Below, piece after piece: positions 33,633-44,685 of a stretch of 64,000 bases of DNA. Each line of letters begins with the position of its first letter. Positions within the stretch are counted from its first letter, which is position 1. The translations under genes and the position numbers were made by a program. The notes below the pieces were generated by a model that was given only the letters and a program-made list of their open reading frames with translations, had not been told where the DNA came from and ran no database searches. This stretch comes from Chlorobium sp. N1 (GTDB taxonomy: Bacteria > Bacteroidota > Chlorobiia > Chlorobiales > Chlorobiaceae), in contig NZ_SJPA01000008.1 in NCBI RefSeq assembly GCF_004332115.1, forward strand, positions 28,682-92,681, given 5' to 3'.

Positions 33633-33658
33633 GAATGGTACGAAATGCTGCCGATTAA

Positions 33659-35746
<2,088 letters not shown>

Positions 35747-36071
35747 GGCTTTTGTGTGTTGGATGTTTTGATCGTGCAGAACAATAGTTCCGGGCTTCGA
35801 TTGAAGCCGCTGTTGCAGAAGGCCAAAGAACGGGGCCGGCATGCCGGTCCATGGAGGATCTATGAGCTGTGTAAGTCATAGTAACTATGAAATTTACGAT
35901 TTATGGCCCGGAGTGCAAACTCCCCGGCGGGCCTGCGCTCGTAATTCGGTGTGTCGTTGCCGTTAAATTCGCCGAAACGATGAATAAAAAGCGTACTATT
36001 GTCTTTTTTCTTCCCTCCTCATTCGTGCCCGCTTCTTGTTCCGGCGGGAATGTTTGCGTTATTTATCAATC
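35747..36071. promoter_or_regulatory. Divergent hppA/umuD promoter region with palindrome
   Basis: 325 bases between divergently transcribed genes. A 15-bp perfect palindrome TCATAGT-A-ACTATGA sits at 35876-35890. A GC-rich stem-loop (about 35906-35934, GGCCCGGAG/CTCCCCGGCGGGCC) and GGCCGGCATGCCGG (about 35834-35848) also occur. No classical LexA box is evident before umuD, so the palindrome is the best candidate for SOS or other control; unproven. Confidence 0.45.
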
Positions 36072-36524
36072 ATGCGACTGACCCCGATACACGATACCCC
36101 CTCCCTCGAGTTCTATGCTGCCGATCTTTCGACGCCGCTCGAGCTCCCGCTTGCCGCAACGGCCGTTTCCGCGGGCTTCCCCTCGCCGGCCGAAGACCAT
36201 CTCGAACTCACCCTTGACCTGAACCGGGCCCTGGTCCGCCACCCCGATGCCACCTTCTACGCCAGGGTGAAGGGGAGCTCGATGATCGACGCCGGCATCT
36301 CGGAAGGCGACATTCTCGTCATCGACCGTTCGCTCGAGCCGAAGGACGGGGACATCGCGCTCTGCTTCCTCGACGGGGAGTTCACCGTCAAGCGCATCGC
36401 CCGCCGGGACGGGGCGCTCTTCCTCATGCCGGAAAACAGCGCATTCAGTCCCATCCGGATCTCCGAGGAGAGCGACTTCCAGGTGTGGGGCATCGTCACC
36501 TACGTCATCCACCGGTCCCGCTGA
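36072..36524 (+). CDS. umuD: UmuD-like translesion polymerase accessory protein (S24 peptidase)
   Basis: 150 residues. Self-cleavage site SAGFPSP (Ala-Gly near residue 34), catalytic Ser in GSSMIDAGI and Lys in FTVKRIAR. After RecA-stimulated autocleavage UmuD' activates the UmuC polymerase. ATG 36072 was chosen as the first ATG that gives the typical N-terminal length. It is 13 bp upstream of umuC. Confidence 0.94.
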   Translation: MRLTPIHDTPSLEFYAADLSTPLELPLAATAVSAGFPSPAEDHLELTLDLNRALVRHPDATFYARVKGSSMIDAGISEGDILVIDRSLEPKDGDIALCFLDGEFTVKRIARRDGALFLMPENSAFSPIRISEESDFQVWGIVTYVIHRSR

Positions 36525-36537
36525 ACGGGGAGGCCCC

Positions 36538-37827
36538 ATGTTCGCCCTTGCCGACTGCAACAACTTCTACGTCTCCTGCGAGCGGGTCTTCAACCCCGCC
36601 CTCGCAGGGCGTCCCGTGGTGGTGCTTTCCAACAACGACGGCTGCGTCATCGCCCGCTCCGAAGAGTCCAAGGCGCTCGGCATCGCCATGGGGACGCCGC
36701 TTTTCCGTTGCCGGGAGGAGATCCGCCAGCACGGCGTGGCGGTCTTTTCTTCGAACTACGCGCTCTACGGCGACATGTCCTCCCGGGTGATGAACACCCT
36801 TTCCTCGATGGCTCCCGAGCTGGAGATCTACTCCATCGACGAGGCGTTTTTCGATTTCTCGGGTTTCCGCCGCATCGGCCTTCGGGAGCATGCGCTCCTG
36901 ATGCGCAGGACGGTACTGCGCCATACCGGCATTCCCGTCAGCATCGGCATCGGCCGGACGAAGACCCTCGCCAAGATCGCCGCCACGGCGGCCAAGCGGG
37001 ATCCGGAGAGCGGGGGGGTGGTTCTGCTCGAAACCGAGGCCGAGGAGGGTCGCCAGCTGCTCCGCCTTCCGGTGGAGAAGGTCTGGGGGATAGGGGGACC
37101 CTCCGCCATGAAGCTCGCTTCGGCCGGGATCCGTACCGCGGCCGACCTCGCCGATGCCCCGTCCTCCTCGGTGCGCCGCCTCCTGCACGTCACCGGGGCC
37201 AGGGTGCAGGCGGAGCTGCGGGGGCGCTCGTGTCTTCCGCTCGAGCTCGTCCGGCCGATGAAACAGAGCATCTGCACCTCCCGATCCTTCGGCTGCGGCG
37301 TCACGGAGCTCGAAGCGCTGCGTACGGCGGTCGCCACCTTCGCCTCCCGCGCCGCCCTGAAGCTTCGCCGGGAGGGCGCCACCGCTTCCCTCCTCACCGT
37401 GTTCCTCTCCACCGGCGCGTTCGCCCAGGAGGATCTGCGACGCTCGGCTTCCCGCACCGCAGCCATCCCCGAGCCGCTGGACGACGCCATGAGCCTCGCC
37501 GCCCTGGCTTCCCGCCTGCTCGATACCCTGTACGAACCGGGCCATCCCTACCGGAAGGCCGGGGTGCTGCTCGGTGGCCTCGCCCCGAAAAACCCTCCCG
37601 GGGAAACGCTGGAGCTGTTCACGGGGGAGGGCGGAGAGCGGCGGGAGGCCGTCATGCAGGTCATGGAGGGGGTCAACCGCCGCTACGGCAGCGGAAGCCT
37701 CCGGCTTGCCTCGGAGGATTCGCGCTCGTGGGCGCCGCTCTCCCGCCACGTCTCCTCCCGCTACACCACCTCCTGGGACGAGCTTCTCCAGGTCCCCTCC
37801 ACCCCGATGCTTCCCGGACGCCGGTGA
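36538..37827 (+). CDS. umuC: DNA polymerase V catalytic subunit (Y family)
   Basis: 429 residues. [18 protein letters not shown] holds the first metal Asp, [10 protein letters not shown] the catalytic Asp-Glu pair, and [13 protein letters not shown] the palm motif; the UmuC-specific C-terminal region is complete. It copies past DNA lesions with UmuD'. The stop overlaps the GTG of the DUF1848 gene, forming a three-gene repair operon. GGGGAGGC precedes the ATG. Confidence 0.96.
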   Translation: MFALADCNNFYVSCERVFNPALAGRPVVVLSNNDGCVIARSEESKALGIAMGTPLFRCREEIRQHGVAVFSSNYALYGDMSSRVMNTLSSMAPELEIYSIDEAFFDFSGFRRIGLREHALLMRRTVLRHTGIPVSIGIGRTKTLAKIAATAAKRDPESGGVVLLETEAEEGRQLLRLPVEKVWGIGGPSAMKLASAGIRTAADLADAPSSSVRRLLHVTGARVQAELRGRSCLPLELVRPMKQSICTSRSFGCGVTELEALRTAVATFASRAALKLRREGATASLLTVFLSTGAFAQEDLRRSASRTAAIPEPLDDAMSLAALASRLLDTLYEPGHPYRKAGVLLGGLAPKNPPGETLELFTGEGGERREAVMQVMEGVNRRYGSGSLRLASEDSRSWAPLSRHVSSRYTTSWDELLQVPSTPMLPGRR

Positions 37828-38639
37828 TCATCAGCGCGAGCCGCCGGACCGACATTCCGGCATTCCACGCAGGCTGGTTCATGGAGCGGCTGCGATCGGG
37901 CGAGGTGATGGTGGCGAACCCCATGCGCAGGGACCAGGTGAGCCGCATCGACCTCTCCCGGGAGGCCGTCGACGGGTTCGTCTTCTGGACGAAGGACCCC
38001 GGGCCGTTCATGGAGCACCTCGACGAGATCGAGGGACTGGGCTACCCCTTTTACTTTCTCTTCACCCTGACGCCGTACGGCCCGGACATCGAGCCCGGCG
38101 TGCCGCCGAAAGCCCTCATCCTCGAGCGTTTCCACGAGCTCTCGCAGCGCCTGGGCCCGGAGCGGGTGGTATGGCGTTACGATCCCGTGATCCTCACGGA
38201 GCGGATGGACTCTGCATGGCACCTCGAGGCGTTCGAAGGACTTGCCCGAGAGCTGCGGGGCCGCACGTGCCGTTCGGTCCTGAGCTTCGTCGACGACTAC
38301 CGCAAGATCCGACGCCGGATGCAGGCGATCGGCGCCCTGGAACCGGATGCGGGGCAGATGGCAGCCGTCGCCGGAGGGTGCGCCCGTATCGCTTCGGAGT
38401 GCGGAATGGAGCTTTCTGCCTGCAGCGAGTCGCTCGACTTCAACGCGCTCGGCGTCCGGCCGGGCCGCTGCGTCGATCGCGAACTTTTGCGCCGGATCGC
38501 CGGGCTTGCGGAAGAAGGGATGAGGGGAGGGAGAAAAAAAGATCCCGGCCAGCGACCCCGTTGCGGGTGTGCGCCGAGCCGGGACATCGGAACCTACGGA
38601 ACCTGCTCCCACCGCTGCATCTACTGCTACGCCTCCTGA
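37824..38639 (+). CDS. DUF1848 protein with C-terminal radical-SAM-like cysteine motif
   Basis: 271 residues from GTG 37824, which overlaps the umuC stop. It opens with the DUF1848 signature [21 protein letters not shown] and has [11 protein letters not shown] and [12 protein letters not shown] blocks. The very C-terminus carries [10 protein letters not shown], a CX3CX2C arrangement like a radical SAM cluster, preceded by [15 protein letters not shown]. The fold resembles the barrel of spore photoproduct lyase-like enzymes. With umuDC beside it, a DNA-damage role is plausible but not shown. Confidence 0.85.
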   Translation: MIISASRRTDIPAFHAGWFMERLRSGEVMVANPMRRDQVSRIDLSREAVDGFVFWTKDPGPFMEHLDEIEGLGYPFYFLFTLTPYGPDIEPGVPPKALILERFHELSQRLGPERVVWRYDPVILTERMDSAWHLEAFEGLARELRGRTCRSVLSFVDDYRKIRRRMQAIGALEPDAGQMAAVAGGCARIASECGMELSACSESLDFNALGVRPGRCVDRELLRRIAGLAEEGMRGGRKKDPGQRPRCGCAPSRDIGTYGTCSHRCIYCYAS

Positions 38640-38646
38640 TAGGGGG

Positions 38647-39093
38647 TTATCGGGCGGTTCTGTCGAGCCAGGCTTCGATCTTTTTTTCGAGTTCGTTGCG
38701 TGCGCTCCTGAATGCATCGAGCTTCTCTTCGTCGCTGCCTGAGGCTTCGGCCGGATCGTCGATAGGCCAGTAGAGGCGGTTGCTCTCGTTTGCGAGGCCG
38801 GGCCAGATCCTCGGACAGGTGTCGTTGGCCTTGCTGCAGACGATGATGAGGTAGTGGATGAAGGTTTTGCCGAGGTAGCGGGTGAGGTCTTTGGGCGACT
38901 GGGCCGAGATGTCGATGCCGATCTCCTTCATGACGGCCACCGCCATCGGATGTATTTCGGGGGCGGGTTCAGTGCCTGCGCTCATCACCTCGAAACGTTC
39001 TCCGGCCATATGGCGCAGGAACCCTTCGGCCATCTGGCTGCGCGCCGAGTTGCCCGAGCAGAGCACAAGGATCTTCTGTTTGTCTGTTTCCAT
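38647..39093 (-). CDS. arsC: Arsenate reductase, thioredoxin-coupled (LMW phosphatase fold)
   Basis: 148 residues. The P-loop LCSGNSARSQ is CX5R, catalytic Cys near residue 12; two further Cys in CSKANDTCP provide the disulfide relay, distinguishing ArsC from a protein tyrosine phosphatase. No ars operon partners are nearby, so arsenate reduction is inferred from family only. It converges on the DUF1848 gene with a 7-bp gap. Confidence 0.88.
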   Translation of the reverse strand: METDKQKILVLCSGNSARSQMAEGFLRHMAGERFEVMSAGTEPAPEIHPMAVAVMKEIGIDISAQSPKDLTRYLGKTFIHYLIIVCSKANDTCPRIWPGLANESNRLYWPIDDPAEASGSDEEKLDAFRSARNELEKKIEAWLDRTAR

Positions 39094-39220
39094 TGATGTG
39101 TGTCGTGTTATGGCTGTTGTCAGCGATGGTCTCTTCACTCAAAATGGAATATAGGGAAGGTCAGGTCGGGGAGTGCGGGAGTTTGCGGTGTTGTAACAGG
39201 AGGGGGTCGGAAGATGAGGG

Positions 39221-39252
39221 AGGCCTGCCGGCATTGCGGATCCGGCAGGCCT
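39221..39252 (-). terminator. Strong hairpin after the cytochrome operon
   Basis: Perfect 11-bp arms AGGCCTGCCGG / CCGGCAGGCCT with a 10-nt loop, 17 bp beyond the cytochrome b stop. There is no T run, so termination strength is uncertain. Confidence 0.6.
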
Positions 39253-39268
39253 TCCTGTTGTGCGTGGT

Positions 39269-39874
39269 TCAGTCCTCCACCTCTTCCCAGCCGGTGATCA
39301 TGGCCTTGATGTTGGAGGTCACGGTGTGGCCGGTGGTGGTCATGTAGACGTGCATGACGACGAAGCCGACGAGCATGTAGGCCAGGAGCGTGTGGATATG
39401 GGCCACCGGCTCGAGCCAGTCCGGATCCATGCCGAGGGCCACCAGCTCGTTGAAGTAGTAGTAGATGAAGCCGAAGACGACCTGCAGCGGCAGGCCGACG
39501 AGCGTGAGCATCAGGTAGGTGATGCGCTGCAGGGGGTTGAGCCGCGAGATTTCGTTCTTCTTGAACGGGTGCGGTTCGTTGCGGAAGATCCCGATCACGT
39601 AGTAGCGCGCCTGCATCATGATCTTTTCGACCAGGTTGCCCTCCGTCAGGTACTGGCGGAAGTCGCCGGTGGTGATGTACCAGAAGAAGGCCATCACGAT
39701 GAAGCTGAGCAGCGCCACGGCCAGGTAGTTGTGTACATTGAAGGCCGCTTCGTAGCCCATCACCCTGAAGAGGCCGTGGACCTCCATGCCGGTGAAGAGG
39801 AGGCCGAAGATGATGAATGCCTGCATCCAGTGCCAGAAGCGCTGGAAGCGTGCGTAGAGATATATTTTTCTCAT
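39269..39874 (-). CDS. Di-haem cytochrome b561-type membrane subunit (thiosulfate-reductase-like)
   Basis: 201 residues, four membrane helices. Candidate haem ligands are His in RFWHWMQAF, MEVHGLF, FNVHNYLA, HIHTLLAY and MHVYMTTTGH. The pattern fits cytochrome b subunits that link the quinone pool to periplasmic c-type cytochromes. It overlaps the octahaem cytochrome gene by 4 bp and should be its membrane partner. Confidence 0.9.
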   Translation of the reverse strand: MRKIYLYARFQRFWHWMQAFIIFGLLFTGMEVHGLFRVMGYEAAFNVHNYLAVALLSFIVMAFFWYITTGDFRQYLTEGNLVEKIMMQARYYVIGIFRNEPHPFKKNEISRLNPLQRITYLMLTLVGLPLQVVFGFIYYYFNELVALGMDPDWLEPVAHIHTLLAYMLVGFVVMHVYMTTTGHTVTSNIKAMITGWEEVED

Positions 39875-41481
39875 GCTTCTCCCTCCCGTTCCTTGTGTTT
39901 TTTAGTGGTGTAGTAGCGCACGACGCTGTGGATCAGGACGCCGACGATGGATCCGACGCTGACGAGCAGCCCGATGATCTCGATGAGCGGGTTGACGTCG
40001 CGGCCGGGAAGGTAGAACCCGCCGAGCTGCTCAAGCCGACCCTTGCGGGCATGGCACTCCACGCAGCCGAGCGCATCCTCCTTGGGGGCGACCATGTGCG
40101 ATATCGGCCAGTACATCTCCGTTTCGACGAAATCGTATCTGCCGCTGTAGCGGAGCCCGGCGTTCTGCATGCCGGTCCTGATCGAACGGTCCCAGTCGAA
40201 GTCGGACCAGTATGCCCCTGAGCCCTTCGGACCGTAGAGTTTCGGCTTGACGAAATGCTTCAGTACCGGATCGAAAGGCTGTTTGCCGCGGTGCACCTTG
40301 AAGGGCCAGATCCTCGACTTCCCGTCTCCGGCATGGCCGTCGGGGTGGTTGACCCGGACGACGCCGGTGTCGGCAATGGTGGTGAGGAAGGTCACGTAGT
40401 TCATTTCCCCGTTGAACCAGCGGTACTCCGGTTCGGTATCCCTGGCCCAGCGGAACTCGCCCTTCTTGGTGATGTAGGTGGGCATGCCCATGGAGTCCTT
40501 CCTGACGATCATCCTGCCCTGTTCGTCGAACTTGCCGGCTTTCGACCAGTCCCACCACATCTTCGTCGGGCGCTCCTTGGCTATTCTCGGGATATGGCAG
40601 GTCTGGCAGGCCACCTTGTCGATGTGGTCGTTGAGTTTCTTGTTGTGCTTGTGGGGCGCGTTGCTGTGGCACGATGCGCACGAGGTCGGGAAATCGTCCG
40701 GCAGCGGGTGGTCGCAGCCGTGCTCATCCCTGGCCAGCGGCGTGTAGCGGCTGCCGGGGATCTGGTGCCCCTGGCCTTCGTGGCAGTCCACGCAGGTCAT
40801 GTTCAGCTCGTCCTTGCCCGAGGCCATGTGCACGTCGAGCGAGTGCGAGGGTTCGATGAGCGACCCGTCGAGGTCTCCGTGCTTGACCGCGTCGGCTCCG
40901 CCACCTTCGAAATGGCAGACGCCGCAGTTGTGCCGGTCGGGGTTCTGGACGTGGCGGGCGACGTAGGAGAGATCCACCTTCTTGTAGGATTTCTTCTCCT
41001 GCACCGTCGGCCTGTAGGCCGGGTGGCCGGCTCCCGCCGGAAGCTTCCTGTAGGTGCCGGTGCCGTCGTGGCAGACGAGGCAGTCGACATTCTCCTCGCT
41101 CTTGAAGTCGAAGTGCCTGTCCTTCCACCCGTAGCCGATATGGCAGGATGTGCAGCGCGCTTCGTTGCCCTCGACCGAGATGCAGAAGTTGTTGACCACG
41201 TTTTTCTTGCCGAGCAGCTTGCCGTCCTTCATCGGGACCTCCCAGGTCCAGTGCTTGGTGCGGTGGATCTGCCTGGCGGCTTCGGTATGGCACTCGAGGC
41301 AGGCTTTCGTGACCTCAGGCCCGCTTTTGAACTCCCGCTGCAGCTGGCGGAACTTGCTGTGGTCGGCCGTCGAGGAGAGGAGGGAGTCCTTCGGGATGTG
41401 GTAGACCGCTGCCGAAAGCGGCCGGAAGGCAAACAGAACGAGCATAACCGGAAGGATCCGGCCCGTCAGCACTTTCATCAT
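39871..41481 (-). CDS. Octahaem c-type cytochrome, tetrathionate reductase (OTR) family
   Basis: 536 residues with a signal peptide and one C-terminal membrane helix (about residues 493-515). I count eight CXXCH motifs: CLECH, CTSCH, CLVCH, CGVCH, CVDCH, CASCH, CQTCH, CVECH. This count and layout match the octahaem tetrathionate reductase family of Shewanella. With the overlapping cytochrome b it would form a quinone-linked periplasmic electron path. The true substrate (tetrathionate, nitrite or another sulfur or nitrogen compound) is unknown. Confidence 0.9.
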   Translation of the reverse strand: MMKVLTGRILPVMLVLFAFRPLSAAVYHIPKDSLLSSTADHSKFRQLQREFKSGPEVTKACLECHTEAARQIHRTKHWTWEVPMKDGKLLGKKNVVNNFCISVEGNEARCTSCHIGYGWKDRHFDFKSEENVDCLVCHDGTGTYRKLPAGAGHPAYRPTVQEKKSYKKVDLSYVARHVQNPDRHNCGVCHFEGGGADAVKHGDLDGSLIEPSHSLDVHMASGKDELNMTCVDCHEGQGHQIPGSRYTPLARDEHGCDHPLPDDFPTSCASCHSNAPHKHNKKLNDHIDKVACQTCHIPRIAKERPTKMWWDWSKAGKFDEQGRMIVRKDSMGMPTYITKKGEFRWARDTEPEYRWFNGEMNYVTFLTTIADTGVVRVNHPDGHAGDGKSRIWPFKVHRGKQPFDPVLKHFVKPKLYGPKGSGAYWSDFDWDRSIRTGMQNAGLRYSGRYDFVETEMYWPISHMVAPKEDALGCVECHARKGRLEQLGGFYLPGRDVNPLIEIIGLLVSVGSIVGVLIHSVVRYYTTKKHKEREGEA

Positions 41482-41647
41482 GGGTGGCTGTGTTTACGGT
41501 TGCTGAAGGCGAGGCAAGAAATACGGTAATGATTAATGTACGGATAAGTTTTTGAAAAATAATGGGATAACGATTGTTAACGAGGGTGTGCCCGGTGTAT
41601 TCGGCGGCTTTTTCCCGATGCAGAGGCGCGCCGTAACGCCGGTGTCC

Positions 41648-42682
41648 TTATCGGGTCTCGAGGCGGAGCAGGAGGGGGAGGTGGTCGGAGTAGCCTCCGC
41701 TGTAGGTGCTGCCTTCATAGGTCCTCCAGGGGCGTTTCCCGGATTTGGTGAACATGGGGCGGAAGGCGAAGCAGCTGAACGCCCGGGGCTCTATGAGCCG
41801 GAGGCCGTCGCTCTCCAGCAGGCCCCGGGAGACGAGGATCTGGTCGATGCGGCTCCACCGGCCCCTGTAGGCATAGCTTCCCGGCCAAAGGGACTCGTCC
41901 CAGCAGTTGTAGAGGATCCCGTCCCGGCTTTCAAGGGCCCTCTTGCGATTGAGGGTGGAGCGCAGGACGGTCCTGACCGACGGGTCTTCGGGGCCGTCGT
42001 TGAAGTCACCCATGACGATGATGTCGGTTCCCGGGTCGATTTGGAGCAGGCTGTCGACGGCGGCCCGTGCGACCCGCGCGGCGGCAATGCGTTTCTTCTC
42101 GGTCCAGGAGGCGTCGAAGGCGCGTGAGGGCCAGTGGTTGAGGATGAGGGTGAAGGGGTGGCCGCCGGCGGAGAAGGAGGCCACCAGGATGTCGCGCGTC
42201 GGTCGTCCTTCGAGCTTCACCCGATAGGGCTTCATCGTGAGGGGGACGATGGTGCGCGGATCGTAGGCGAGCGCGATGTCGATGCCGCGCATGTCGGGGG
42301 AGTCGTGGTAGAGGGCGTGGTACCTGCCGCCCGTTATCTTGTTCAGGGACGCTTCGAATACCCGTCGGTTCTCGACCTCTGCGAAGGCCAGGATGTCGGG
42401 CAGGGCGCCGTAGTCAGGATGGGCCTTTACGGCCTTCATCACGTAGGCGATGCGCGTCTGCTTGAGCAGGAGCTTTTTCGGCGTCCAGTGCAGCCGCCCC
42501 CCGGGAGTGAAATCCTCGTCGGATACCGTCGGGTCGTCGATCGTGTCGAAGAGGTTCTCGACGTTCCACCACAGCATCGTTATGGCGTTCCGGTCGGCTT
42601 CTACGGTCTTATTGCCGTCTTCTGCCAGCGACATCGCCGGAAGCAGGAGCAAAAAGGCGGCGAGGATTTTTTTCGTTATCAT
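41648..42682 (-). CDS. Secreted endonuclease/exonuclease/phosphatase family protein
   Basis: 344 residues with a signal peptide (cleavage after SLA near residue 20). Catalytic motifs: WWNVENLFD, AFAEVENRRV (metal Glu), NHWPSR, MGDFNDGPEDPS and C-terminal SDHLPL. This is the DNase I-like phosphohydrolase fold with complete active site. Substrate could be nucleic acid or a phosphoester scavenged outside the cytoplasm. Confidence 0.9.
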   Translation of the reverse strand: MITKKILAAFLLLLPAMSLAEDGNKTVEADRNAITMLWWNVENLFDTIDDPTVSDEDFTPGGRLHWTPKKLLLKQTRIAYVMKAVKAHPDYGALPDILAFAEVENRRVFEASLNKITGGRYHALYHDSPDMRGIDIALAYDPRTIVPLTMKPYRVKLEGRPTRDILVASFSAGGHPFTLILNHWPSRAFDASWTEKKRIAAARVARAAVDSLLQIDPGTDIIVMGDFNDGPEDPSVRTVLRSTLNRKRALESRDGILYNCWDESLWPGSYAYRGRWSRIDQILVSRGLLESDGLRLIEPRAFSCFAFRPMFTKSGKRPWRTYEGSTYSGGYSDHLPLLLRLETR

Positions 42683-42760
42683 AATCAGTATGCTTTATGT
42701 AACTTAATCGGGATTTTTCCACTTTCAATTTTTATTTCATTCACTGCAGGGGAACTCGGT

Positions 42761-43165
42761 ATGGAGCGCAAGCAAGATGTCAAGGATCGCGCCAAGGACA
42801 TTCTTGAAGAGACTCTCGACAAGGAGGCGGTCATTGTCCTGACAAGGATTTCCGAAGAGATGCAGCTGGTGTTCGAGGCGCATCCGGAGCCTTCGAGGAC
42901 GGACGTCGAACGCATCGTCACGGCGTTCTTCCTTGAGAAGGGCAAGTCGGAAGGCTTCATCGAGGACTGGATCCAGACTGCCGCCGAACACAGCCGCTCC
43001 CGCGGCCTGCAGGAAAAGGACCAGCCGAAGGCCATGCTCTCCGACCTCGGCGTGTTCCGCTTCATGAGTTTCCTCAAGGACCGCGGCCTTACCGACGACC
43101 AGATCACCATCGTGCTTACCGGCGCTGTCCAGCAGGCGGCCACGGACCAGGTCGACGGCCGCTGA
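42761..43165 (+). CDS. Conserved hypothetical protein
   Basis: 134 residues, all helical and charged, no signal peptide or membrane segment. Blocks: DRAKDILEETLDKEAVIVLTRI, FFLEKGKSEGFIEDWI, FMSFLKDRGLTDDQI. I recognise no domain. ATG 42761 follows GGGGAACT. It is 72 bp upstream of purC and may share its transcript. Confidence 0.75.
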   Translation: MERKQDVKDRAKDILEETLDKEAVIVLTRISEEMQLVFEAHPEPSRTDVERIVTAFFLEKGKSEGFIEDWIQTAAEHSRSRGLQEKDQPKAMLSDLGVFRFMSFLKDRGLTDDQITIVLTGAVQQAATDQVDGR

Positions 43166-43237
43166 GATCATCCCGCGCCCTGATAGTACGTTTCATTCCC
43201 GTTCCGTTTCAACCGCTTACAACTCCATCACTGCATC

Positions 43238-43942
43238 ATGAACAAGACGACGCTGCTGCACGAAGGCAAGGCCAAGAAGGTCTTTATGACTGAAGATCCC
43301 GATCTCGTCATCCAGGAGTTCAAGGACGACGCCACCGCGTTCAACAACAAGAAAAAGGGCACCATAGCCGACAAGGGCGTTGTGAACAACGCCATCTCCT
43401 GCCGGCTCTTCACCATGCTCGAGGCCGAGGGCATCAGGACGCACCTCGTCGAGAAGCTCTCCGAGCGCGACATGCTCTGCCGCCGTCTCGACATCATCAA
43501 GGCCGAGGTGGTGACGCGCAACGTCGCGGCCGGTTCGCTGGTCCGCCGCTACGGCTTCGAGGAGGGCACCGTGCTCGAGGATCCGATCGTAGAATTCTAT
43601 CTCAAGGACGACGACCTCGACGATCCTCTGATGATCGAGGCCCATGCCGTTGCCCTCGGCGTGGCCAGTCTCGACGAGCTGGCCGTGCTCAAGCGCCGCG
43701 CTCTGGAGATCAACGCCGTCCTGAAGCAGTTCTTCGCCGACCGCAAGCTCCGCCTCGTCGACTTCAAGCTGGAGTTCGGCCGGCACCACGGCGAAATCCT
43801 CCTCGGCGACGAAATCAGTCCCGACACCTGCCGGTTCTGGGACCTTGAGACCAACGAGAAGATGGACAAGGACCGTTTCCGCTTCGATCTCGGCGGGGTC
43901 GAGGACGCATACAGCGAAGTGCAGAAGCGGGTGCTTTCATGA
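43238..43942 (+). CDS. purC: Phosphoribosylaminoimidazole-succinocarboxamide synthase
   Basis: 234 residues, standard SAICAR synthetase. LHEGKAKKVF ATP loop, FKDDATAFN, RNVAAGSLVRRYG, DEISPDTCRFWD near the C-terminus. It acts in purine synthesis, joining aspartate to CAIR. It overlaps the DedA gene by 4 bp. Confidence 0.97.
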   Translation: MNKTTLLHEGKAKKVFMTEDPDLVIQEFKDDATAFNNKKKGTIADKGVVNNAISCRLFTMLEAEGIRTHLVEKLSERDMLCRRLDIIKAEVVTRNVAAGSLVRRYGFEEGTVLEDPIVEFYLKDDDLDDPLMIEAHAVALGVASLDELAVLKRRALEINAVLKQFFADRKLRLVDFKLEFGRHHGEILLGDEISPDTCRFWDLETNEKMDKDRFRFDLGGVEDAYSEVQKRVLS

Positions 43943-44583
43943 TGGAAACGGCTATACAGTGGCTGCAGCAGGCCGATCCTGCTGCAGTCTACCTGCTGCT
44001 TTTCATCGTCGCATTCCTCGAGAACGTCATTCCCCCCATTCCGGGCGACGTGCCGGTGGCCTTCGCCGGCTACCTGGTTTCGTTCGGGACCCTTTCCATC
44101 GGCCTCTCCCTGCTTTCGGCCACCCTCGGCTCCACGGCCGGATTCATGCTGCTGTTCCTTCTCAGCCGCTCGCTCGGCGTCAGGCTCTATGCCGACGATG
44201 CCGGTCCGGTAAAGCACTGGCTCTCCCGCAGCCTCCACCGGCTCTTTCCTCCCGCAGACATGGTGGTCCTGCGCCGCAGGTTCGCGGCGCACGGATACCT
44301 TGCAGTGCTCGTCAACCGTTTCCTTTTCGGTTCCAGGGCGGTCATCTCCATCATGGCGGGCCTCATGCACCTGAAACTTCCGCGCGTGCTCCTCGCATCA
44401 TTTCTCTCCGCGCTCTTCTGGAACCTCCTGCTGCTTTACGGCGGATATTTCCTCGGCAGCCGCTGGGAAGAGGCCAGCAGGTACCTTGCGCTCTACAGCG
44501 TGCCGGTCACCATCATCTTCGTCCTGCTCCTTTTCTTTGCCTACCGGCGATTCCGCCGTGAGAGAAAGGGTGCTGAGAAGTGA
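43939..44583 (+). CDS. DedA-family membrane protein
   Basis: 214 residues, five to six membrane helices. FLENVIPPIPGDVPVAFAGYL and the RFLFGSRAVISIMAGLMHL block (FxRFxPxxR-like) mark the DedA/VTT family, which flips lipid carriers or phospholipids and helps keep proton motive force. Translation is coupled to purC by the 4-bp overlap. Confidence 0.92.
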   Translation: MMETAIQWLQQADPAAVYLLLFIVAFLENVIPPIPGDVPVAFAGYLVSFGTLSIGLSLLSATLGSTAGFMLLFLLSRSLGVRLYADDAGPVKHWLSRSLHRLFPPADMVVLRRRFAAHGYLAVLVNRFLFGSRAVISIMAGLMHLKLPRVLLASFLSALFWNLLLLYGGYFLGSRWEEASRYLALYSVPVTIIFVLLLFFAYRRFRRERKGAEK

Positions 44584-44685
44584 GTTTTTTTTGTTATTTC
44601 TGCCCATCACTTTAACTTTGTGCTTACGGGCAAGAACCACGGGTCTTTCCCTTTTTTTCCATACACGAATGCAGTACTACTCCCC

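Noticed and set aside
36708..37823. N-terminal extension of the DUF1848 frame through umuC
   Set aside because: The protein signature begins at GTG 37824; upstream codons are the +2 frame of umuC.
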